This document shows, in pieces, positions 58,195-64,000 of a stretch of DNA of 64,000 nt. Every line of letters begins with the position of its first letter. The stretch's first letter is position 1. The translations under genes were made by a program, and so were the position numbers. This DNA is from Nostoc linckia NIES-25 (GTDB lineage Bacteria; Cyanobacteriota; Cyanobacteriia; Cyanobacteriales; Nostocaceae), in the NCBI RefSeq assembly GCF_002368035.1, contig NZ_AP018222.1:4909508-4973507 (forward strand), in the 5' to 3' direction. The notes under the pieces are model-generated. The model was not told where the DNA came from. It did not search any database and saw nothing but the letters and a program-made list of their open reading frames with translations.

Positions 58195-59364
58195 ATGACT
58201 CAAGCAACACAAAGTGCCCTAGAAATTATTAACGCTAGAGTACCTGGTTACAAAGATTTGCAAATGCTCTTGATTAATCAACAGGGAATAATTGAGCAAA
58301 TCTTTCCAATGAATACTGTAGGGGCGCACAGCTGTGCGCCCCTACTAAATGTAGCAGGTGACTGGATTTCTCTAGGCGGCGTTGATTTGCAAATTAACGG
58401 TGCATTGGGATTGGCATTTCCTGATTTGAAGACTGAAAACGCTCATCTGCTTGAGAAAATAACGCAATATTTATGGGATGTAGGAGTAGATGGATTTTTA
58501 CCGACACTTGTCACAACTTCGGTAGAAAATATTCAGCGATCGCTTGCAGTCATAGCTAATTTTACTGAAAAAGACAGCTTGGGGGCGAAATCATGCGCCA
58601 AAATTCTTGGAGTACATTTGGAAGGGCCATTTTTGAATTTTCACAAGCGCGGCGCACACCCAGCAGAGTACCTATTACCTTTAACAATTGACGAGGTAAA
58701 GCGAGTTTTAGGAGATTATGCCGATATTGTAAAAGTTATCACCTTAGCGCCGGAATTAGATCCTAGTGGTGAAGTCATTCCATATTTGCGTTCCTTAGGA
58801 ATTACCGTCAGTTTAGGACATTCCCAAGCGACAGCCGCAGAAGCGCAACGCGCCTTTGAACTAGGCGCAACGATGGTAACCCACGCCTTCAACGCTATGC
58901 CAGCACTACATCATCGCCAACCTGGGTTACTAGGGGCAGCAATTACCGACCCGCATGTCATGTGTGGTTTTATTGCTGATGGAGAGCATGTTTCACCTAC
59001 CATGCTGCAAATTTTACTGCGTGCCAGCAATGGAGAAAAAGGGCTGTTTCTGGTTAGCGATGCCCTTGCACCTCTAGGATTACCCGATGGGGTCTATCCT
59101 TGGGACAGTCGGCAAATTGAAGTTAAAAATGGTACTGCACGATTACCAGATGGCACATTATCAGGAACGACTTTACCCTTATTGGTAGGAGTGCAGAATT
59201 TGGTAAAGTGGGGAATTTGCGACGTGGAAAGTGCAATTTTATTAGCTACCAATGCACCAAGACAAGCAATTGGTTTACCAGGAATTGCCCCAGCCAAAAC
59301 CGCTAATTTATTACGCTGGCATTGGGATGAACAGACACAAGAATTATCTTGGCAACGATTATAG
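58195..59364 (+). CDS. nagA: N-acetylglucosamine-6-phosphate deacetylase
   Basis: About 390 residues from the ATG at 58195; an upstream frame from 58102 reads through TCTGCCT repeats and is not credible. Seen: DLQINGALG (in place of DxHxHG-type, typical of cyanobacterial NagA), HLEGPF, GHSQATAAEA, THAFNAMPALHHR, and SDALAPLGL with the catalytic Asp. Removes acetate from GlcNAc-6-P during amino-sugar recycling. Odd: residues about 42-50 (VGAHSCAPL) are encoded by a perfect 28-nt palindrome that is otherwise an intergenic repeat, i.e. an in-frame insertion in a surface loop near the N-terminus. Confidence 0.92.
   Translation: MTQATQSALEIINARVPGYKDLQMLLINQQGIIEQIFPMNTVGAHSCAPLLNVAGDWISLGGVDLQINGALGLAFPDLKTENAHLLEKITQYLWDVGVDGFLPTLVTTSVENIQRSLAVIANFTEKDSLGAKSCAKILGVHLEGPFLNFHKRGAHPAEYLLPLTIDEVKRVLGDYADIVKVITLAPELDPSGEVIPYLRSLGITVSLGHSQATAAEAQRAFELGATMVTHAFNAMPALHHRQPGLLGAAITDPHVMCGFIADGEHVSPTMLQILLRASNGEKGLFLVSDALAPLGLPDGVYPWDSRQIEVKNGTARLPDGTLSGTTLPLLVGVQNLVKWGICDVESAILLATNAPRQAIGLPGIAPAKTANLLRWHWDEQTQELSWQRL
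58318..58345. repeat. Perfect 28-nt palindrome inside nagA
   Basis: GTAGGGGCGCACAG joined directly to its reverse complement. Encodes VGAHSCAPL in the nagA frame. Such GTAGGGGCGCA palindromes are dispersed repeats of cyanobacterial intergenic DNA. Confidence 0.88.
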
Positions 59365-59365
59365 T

Positions 59366-59497
59366 AGTGGCGTGACAAGACTAAAATAGTGCATTAGTAA
59401 ACTCTTGTAGGGTGGGCATCCTGCCCGCCGGGACGGGTGAGGACACCCATCCCACAATAAAATTTATTGCAACATTTTAGTCTTGTCACGCTAGTAG
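59366..59497. mobile_element. Composite inverted-repeat element A
   Basis: Left AGTGGCGTGACAAGACTAAA and right TTTTAGTCTTGTCACGCTAG are long inverted termini (about 28 bp with few mismatches). The core contains a second inverted element, from TGTAGGGTGGGCATCC to CCCATCCCACA. Non-coding. Confidence 0.75.
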
Positions 59498-59690
59498 TAG
59501 CGTCGTAAGATTAAAATAGTGCATTAGCAGTAGCAGTAGGTTGGGTTGAACAGAGTGAAACCTAACATTGATTGAGGTGTTGGGTTTCGTTCGTCAAACG
59601 CCACTTGCTTTAAGCCGGGAAATCCGTCCAACGCAGTAGCTCCCCAACCTACAATTTTTTTACAACATTTTAGGCTTGCCACGCCAGTAG
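59493..59690. mobile_element. Composite inverted-repeat element B
   Basis: Termini GTAGCGTCGTAAGATTAAAA and ATTTTAGGCTTGCCACGCCA are diverged versions of those of element A. The core is a different inner repeat, GTAGGTTGGGTTGAAC...CCCAACCTAC, related to 15122-15180. Directly adjoins element A. Confidence 0.75.
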
Positions 59691-59728
59691 CTTAACCCGC
59701 CAGAGGATTGATTCTCTAACGGGTTAAG
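59691..59728 (-). terminator. CTTAACCCG hairpin after flv1
   Basis: CTTAACCCG and CGGGTTAAG, 20-nt loop, about 72 bp beyond the flv1 stop on its strand. No T-tract, so a weak call. Confidence 0.45.
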
Positions 59729-59799
59729 AGGTAAATGCAAAATCTAAAACTATCTACTATCTAACTAATAATGACGTGCGCCTGCTTTGCAGACTCGCA

Positions 59800-61512
59800 T
59801 TAGTAATGAGTACCGGTTTTACGATGGTTGATGGCAGTAACAGCATCAGGTTTGAGCAACTTGCCTTCATCTACAGTTGCATACACAACCCAGTGGTCTC
59901 CACATTCCAGACGTTGGTTGACCGAACATTCCAGATATGCTAAAGCGTCGGTAAGAACGGTACAGCCGTTATCTGCAACTGCTGTGCTAAAGCTGGCAAA
60001 TCGATCTTCTCCCGGCGCAAAAGATTTACGGAAATGCTTCATGTAATCTTGATGATTGCCATCAGGTAAAATATTTAAAGCAAATTTACCACCAGGATAC
60101 ATTAAAGATTCGATCGCTCGATCTTTGGCGATCGCTACAGTCAGTCCAGGTGGATTAAAGGTAGCTTGAGAAACCCAAGCACCTAGCATCCCAGTAGATA
60201 CTTCTCCTTGCTTTGCCGTTAGCACGCAAACGGAACCAACAATTCGACCCACAGCTTGTTCCACTGGAGTCGCCGCTTGTTGCGGTACGCGTACCTTTTT
60301 AGCCTTTTTCAATGCTTGGGCAAAGTCTGTACCTACTTCTTCACAGAATTTGAGAGTCACATCATCAGGTTTAAACTTCACCTTCAGAGTCTCAAAACCC
60401 AAACGGTATCCAGCATCCCGGAGTTTACCTTCAATCAAATCAAATGCTTCGCCACTCCAGCCATAGGAACCAAACACCCCAGCCAGTTTGCTGTTGTCAC
60501 CACTGGATAATACAATACCTAAAGCAGTATGTATGGGTGTCGGTGCATGACCGCCAATGGTAGGAGAACCGATGATAAAACCATCTGACTGTTGTAAGTT
60601 GATGCGAATTTCATCAGGGGTGGCAAATTCGCAGTTAATGGATTTGACTGCGACTCCGCCTTTGGTTAGTCCCAGAGCCATCGCTTGTGCTAAAGTTGCT
60701 GTGTTTCCGTAAGCTGACGCATAAAGTAAAGCAACGGAAATTTCGCGATCGTTTTGAGAACGACTCCATTCTCCATAAGCTTTGGTCAGTTGGATTAAGC
60801 CGGTACGTACCAAAGGCCCGTGACCCACAGCATACATTCTTACCTGCAAGTCTGATATTTTCTCCAAAGCTGCCTGCACGTGAGAAGATTGGGGAGCCAT
60901 CAGGCAGTTAAAGTAGTAACGCTGGTCTTCTTTAAGCGCCTCCGGATTATCATCAAACGCTTCATCTCCACAGATATGAGTTGCAAATAACTTATCTGTG
61001 TAGAGAATTTGGGTCTGTTGGTCGTAGGTACAAAGTCCTTCCGGCCAGCGCGGACTAGGAATGGGGAGGAATTTTAAAACATGACCTTTGCCTAAATCCA
61101 GAGTTTCTTTCCCCCGCATCACCAAGACTTGCAAATCCCGGTCTAGGAAAGCAGCACGCAAATTGTTGGCACCGGGAAGAGAACAAACAAAAGTTACCTG
61201 TGGTGCCAGTTCTAAAATTGCTTTGAGGGTTGCAACTCGGTTGGGATTAAAGTGACCTAAGATCACATAATCCAAACGTGTCAAATCTAAAGTTTGGCGC
61301 AACGTCTCTAAATAAATTTCGGTAAAGCTTTCTGGCGGTGGATCGATTAGTGCGGTTTTATCAGCTTCAATTAAATAGCAATTGGAGGTAGTACCTCTTT
61401 CAAGTGCGTATTCAATTTCAAACCGCAGACGTGACCAACTACGTGCCCTGAGAGCCTTACTATTTGTGGCAATTGGTAAAACTTGAACGTCGCGTGGCTT
61501 GGAATTGATCAT
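59800..61512 (-). CDS. flv1: Flavodiiron protein, Flv1 type
   Basis: 570-residue A-type flavoprotein with three modules: metallo-beta-lactamase-like (about 1-250), flavodoxin (about 258-400, VALLYASAYGNTATLAQ) and flavin reductase (about 420-570, GRIVGSVCVLTAKQGEVSTGMLGAWVSQAT). The diiron motif H-x-E-x-D-H is here HFNPNR (residues 87-92), with N, N and R replacing E, D and H: the non-canonical site typical of Flv1/Flv2. With a canonical Flv3 it reduces O2 to water using photosynthetic electrons. The gene follows flv3 on the same strand (119-bp gap), the order of the heterocyst-type pair in Anabaena; without that context it could be called flv2, but no sll0218-like gene lies between. Confidence 0.9.
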   Translation of the reverse strand: MINSKPRDVQVLPIATNSKALRARSWSRLRFEIEYALERGTTSNCYLIEADKTALIDPPPESFTEIYLETLRQTLDLTRLDYVILGHFNPNRVATLKAILELAPQVTFVCSLPGANNLRAAFLDRDLQVLVMRGKETLDLGKGHVLKFLPIPSPRWPEGLCTYDQQTQILYTDKLFATHICGDEAFDDNPEALKEDQRYYFNCLMAPQSSHVQAALEKISDLQVRMYAVGHGPLVRTGLIQLTKAYGEWSRSQNDREISVALLYASAYGNTATLAQAMALGLTKGGVAVKSINCEFATPDEIRINLQQSDGFIIGSPTIGGHAPTPIHTALGIVLSSGDNSKLAGVFGSYGWSGEAFDLIEGKLRDAGYRLGFETLKVKFKPDDVTLKFCEEVGTDFAQALKKAKKVRVPQQAATPVEQAVGRIVGSVCVLTAKQGEVSTGMLGAWVSQATFNPPGLTVAIAKDRAIESLMYPGGKFALNILPDGNHQDYMKHFRKSFAPGEDRFASFSTAVADNGCTVLTDALAYLECSVNQRLECGDHWVVYATVDEGKLLKPDAVTAINHRKTGTHY

Positions 61513-61534
61513 AGGTGTTGAGTGAGGTAGGGGA

Positions 61535-61585
61535 ATTGATGGGGAAAGGGAAAAGGGGAAAGGGAAAAGGGGAAAGGGGAAGAGT
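61535..61585. repeat. GGGGAAAGGGAAAA purine repeat between flv genes
   Basis: Three tandem units of the 14-mer GGGGAAAGGGAAAA (two heptamers), all-purine on the plus strand. It resembles the purine run of the mobile elements at 34230 and 56597 but lacks their termini. Confidence 0.75.
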
Positions 61586-61631
61586 TGTTTCAGTACTCAG
61601 CACCTAATCCCTATTCGCTACTCCCTATTTC

Positions 61632-63350
61632 CTAGTAATAATTTCCAACTTTGCGATGACGGACGGCTGTCAATGCATCGGCTTTGGAGACGCGACCTTC
61701 TTGGACGGTGCAGTATAAGATCCAGTGGTCGCTGCATTCCATAGTGCTCTGTACTTCACATTCCATATATGCCAGGGCATCAGTCAGAATTGGGGAGCCG
61801 TTTTTGGCGGTTTGAGTTTTTACCCCTGCAAATCTGTCAGCACCGGGATGCAAGCGCTTGAGGAAGTGCTTTTTGAGTTCTTGATAATTGCCTTCTTCCA
61901 ACACGTTGAGGACGAAGCGATCGCCTACTTGCATTAAGGAATCAATGGCGCGGTCTTTGGCAACGGCGATTGTAAATCCTAGTGGTTGCAAACTCGCTTG
62001 TGTCACCCAGGAAGCTAGCATGGCGCTGCTGACATCACCTTTTTTGGCGGTAACTATGTACAGTCCGCTGCTAATCCGACCCAGGGCTTTTTCTAGGTTT
62101 ACATCAATGGATTTGATTTGCTTGATGTTGCGATCGCGCACCAGCAATTGTCCCAAGTCTGTACCAGCTTCTTCACATAGTTGGAATGTCGATGCGGTGG
62201 GCGCTTCTTTAATCCGAATGGCGGGGAATGCTTCTTTGACACCCAGGTCGATAAATTTTCTCCGCAGTGTATCGATGGGTTCATCATCTCCGCCATAACA
62301 TTCAAATAGCCCAACCACTTGTTTGTTCCTAGCTACAGCTAATAGGGAACTGATGCTAGCTTGGGCGGCGGCGCTGGTAGTAGGTGGCATCCCAATAATG
62401 ATGCCAGAGGCTCTACCAGCTAGCTCTTGGATTTCTTGGCTTTGGGCGGTACTCAGATCTAGGACTTCTACCCCAACTCCTGTTTTCTGAATTCCCTCGG
62501 CAATTGCGTGACCAAGGCGTTCAGCATGTCCGTAATCTGAGACAAAGAACAAGCCAACTGTTGTTTCTGCTTTGGCTTGTCTTTGGCTCCAAGTTTCGTA
62601 ACATCCAGTTAGAACATCTAGATGGTGATATAGTAATGGCCCGTGACCGTTGGCGATAATATTAATCTTTCCTAATTCACCCATTCTCTTCATGGCATTC
62701 AGCAGAGAACGAGCATTAGGGCCCATCAAGCAGTCGTAGTAAAATCTAAAGTCAGCTTCGATCGCTTCTAAATCTTCGTCAAAGGTGCGATTGTCACAAA
62801 AGTGCATCCCAAATGCATCACAGGTATAGATGATTTGGGTTTTACGGTCGTAGCTAAAGATTGTGTCCGGCCAGTGCAGGTTAGGCGCACTCACGAATTC
62901 GATTTCGTGTCCTTTGCCGATATCTATGCGATCGCCACTTTTAACAATCCGTTTTGAAAATGGATCGTGTACTAAACCTTCCAGAAATTGCAACGCAACT
63001 TTAGAAGCCAAAACGGTGGCTCTCGGCGCTAACTGAAGCACATCTTCCACTAAGCCGCTATGGTCTGGCTCTGTGTGACTAACAATTATGTAATCTATTG
63101 TCTTGGGGTTAACAAGACTTTTTAAGGTATCTAAATACAGCTGGCGAAACTTCTGGTGAGAAGTATCAATCAAAACTGTTTGTTCGCCCCTAATTAGATA
63201 TGAATTGTAGGTTGTACCATTTTGCAGTCCGAATTCGATATCGAAGCGATCGCGATCCCAATCAAGAGAGCGAATCGCTGTTGTATTAGGGGCAATTTCT
63301 ACAGTTTGTATAGTTAGCCGATGTTGAACATTTTCTGCGATCGCTACCAT
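61632..63350 (-). CDS. flv3: Flavodiiron protein, Flv3 type
   Basis: 572 residues: diiron beta-lactamase-like module, flavodoxin module (about 265-405, VGLFFVSDYGHAERLGHAIA) and flavin reductase module (about 430-572, GRISSGLYIVTAKKGDVSSAMLASWVTQA). The canonical diiron motif HTEPDH (H92, E94, D96, H97) is intact, as are later ligands near the ANGHGPL and CDAF segments. This is the Flv3/Flv4 class; being next to a non-canonical Flv1 it is best called Flv3. Together they photoreduce O2 without reactive species; the adjacent heterocyst-type arrangement suggests a role in keeping heterocysts micro-oxic. Upstream is 650 bp of AT-rich DNA. Confidence 0.92.
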   Translation of the reverse strand: MVAIAENVQHRLTIQTVEIAPNTTAIRSLDWDRDRFDIEFGLQNGTTYNSYLIRGEQTVLIDTSHQKFRQLYLDTLKSLVNPKTIDYIIVSHTEPDHSGLVEDVLQLAPRATVLASKVALQFLEGLVHDPFSKRIVKSGDRIDIGKGHEIEFVSAPNLHWPDTIFSYDRKTQIIYTCDAFGMHFCDNRTFDEDLEAIEADFRFYYDCLMGPNARSLLNAMKRMGELGKINIIANGHGPLLYHHLDVLTGCYETWSQRQAKAETTVGLFFVSDYGHAERLGHAIAEGIQKTGVGVEVLDLSTAQSQEIQELAGRASGIIIGMPPTTSAAAQASISSLLAVARNKQVVGLFECYGGDDEPIDTLRRKFIDLGVKEAFPAIRIKEAPTASTFQLCEEAGTDLGQLLVRDRNIKQIKSIDVNLEKALGRISSGLYIVTAKKGDVSSAMLASWVTQASLQPLGFTIAVAKDRAIDSLMQVGDRFVLNVLEEGNYQELKKHFLKRLHPGADRFAGVKTQTAKNGSPILTDALAYMECEVQSTMECSDHWILYCTVQEGRVSKADALTAVRHRKVGNYY

Positions 63351-64000
63351 TATCTGTCTCCGAGCGCAAATTATCAGATTTTTTCTCTTCCCATTATCCC
63401 TATATTTTTTTTTTGAAGTTGTAATAAATATCAGTTTTTGTAATTTTTAACTTGTATTAATTATTGCTATTTTTTTGCATTATTTATAACTCAAAAAATC
63501 TACTAAACACTAGTTAGTATTTTAATATATACTTAGTGCTAAATTTTGCTAATTATTAAAATATTTGATAATTACAAAATATCACGTGCATCATATCTTT
63601 TTTTATATCAAAGTTGAAAAAAATCCAAAATTATCCAAAACATTAAAAATATTGATGATATACCAAAAATCAAAAATCAAGTGTTGATTCCTGCCACAAA
63701 ATATTAGGCGATCGCAGATTTTAGTTTTTATATTAGGTAATCCGTTAAGCAGTGTCCCATTCTAGAGAAAATACCAAGAAAAATCAACACTCAATTTACA
63801 TACTTACATTAAGTCTGTTTTTAAATTTGACGTTACTCTGAGGTAAACTTGGTTTGTTATTCTTAGTGAAAAATAAATGCTCTCCAGTGTGATAACTCAG
63901 CAAAGAAAGTAAGAAAAGTAAGAAAAGTAATAAAGGTATGAAAAGTAAGAAAAGTAATAAAGGTATGAAAATTTTGTTAGAGATTTTTCACAATCATCAA
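63351..64000. other. Gene-free AT-rich region with terminal purine repeat
   Basis: 650 bp. It should include the flv3-flv1 promoter. One GGCGATCGC at about 63708. At 63903-63972 there are tandem AAGTAAGAAA/AAGTAATAAAGGTATGA units (two 27-30-bp repeats). No gene and no clear NtcA-type site are seen; a promoter position cannot be fixed. Confidence 0.6.
63903..63972. repeat. GTAAGAAAA tandem repeat
   Basis: About seven units of a 9-10-mer (GTAAGAAAA, GTAATAAAG, GTATGAAAA), arranged as two copies of a longer unit of about 28 bp. Purine-rich. Confidence 0.75.

Larger units (their letters stand above)
59365..59799. other. Convergent gap filled by two tandem composite repeats
   Basis: Between nagA (+) and flv1 (-). 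Holds two inverted-repeat elements (59366-59497 and 59493-59690), then a CTTAACCCG/CGGGTTAAG hairpin (59691-59728). The remaining 70 bp carry nothing recognisable. Confidence 0.75.

Noticed and set aside
59800..63350. Flv2/Flv4 assignment for the flavodiiron pair
   Set aside because: The flv4-flv2 operon normally contains a small membrane-protein gene between the two, absent here; gene order fits Flv3-Flv1 better.
1..64000. tRNA or rRNA genes
   Set aside because: No cloverleaf with a proper T-arm or rRNA-like stretch was recognised by eye; a covariance-model scan would be decisive.

Overview
The window looks like chromosome of a filamentous, heterocyst-type cyanobacterium (order Nostocales). 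The reasons are: a complete allophycocyanin core operon (apcE, apcA, apcB, apcC) whose ApcE carries four linker repeats; an F1Fo ATP synthase operon with the cyanobacterial b/b' pair and the atp1-a-c-b'-b-delta-alpha-gamma order; frequent GCGATCGC (HIP1) octamers; abundant short heptanucleotide tandem repeats; a DevBCA-type exporter; and a tandem Flv3/Flv1 pair arranged like the heterocyst-type pair of Anabaena. The species cannot be named from the sequence alone.

Layout. 0-9 kb: a CHASE2 receptor Ser/Thr kinase, a small methyltransferase, and hyuA and hyuB (hydantoinase/5-oxoprolinase type) separated by a YwqG-like gene and a SpoU-type RNA methyltransferase. 9-11 kb: a two-gene membrane protein/GT4 glycosyltransferase unit with visibly richer base composition, then a MITE-like element. 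11-15 kb: devB-devC-devA, divergent from a TetR regulator, with twin palindromic operators between them. 15-22 kb: a putative lipoprotein, an NB-ARC/TPR signalling ATPase, a Uma2-type nuclease, a pentapeptide protein, a ferritin-like diiron protein and uppS. 22-27 kb: an unusual pair of one-span membrane proteins with Ig-like N-terminal halves, one ending in WD40 repeats and the other in three beta-sandwich repeats. 27-34 kb: ftsW; an H-NOX sensor with its partner histidine kinase; a methyltransferase/CADD-like diiron oxidase pair; and a divergent 2OG-oxygenase-like gene. 34-40 kb: the apc cluster. 40-45 kb: tandem secreted paralogues, comB, a HicB-like/PIN toxin-antitoxin pair and a large methyltransferase. 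45-52 kb: the ATP synthase operon. 52-64 kb: a 21-bp tandem repeat array, a membrane GTPase, an intact amt, an amt remnant interrupted by a mobile repeat, purE, nagA, nested repeat elements, and flv1 and flv3.

How the genes fit together. Most of the window is core energy metabolism (light harvesting, ATP synthase, oxygen photoreduction), nitrogen import and envelope synthesis, interspersed with signalling proteins. A second theme is repeat invasion. Palindromes, inverted-repeat MITE-like elements and heptamer repeats fill the intergenic space, and in at least four places (hyuB, the H-NOX histidine kinase, nagA, the amt remnant) they are read in frame as protein. The strongest candidates for something undescribed are the Ig-like/WD40 membrane pair, the methyltransferase/diiron oxidase pair beside the H-NOX system, and the duplicated N-terminus of ATP synthase subunit c.
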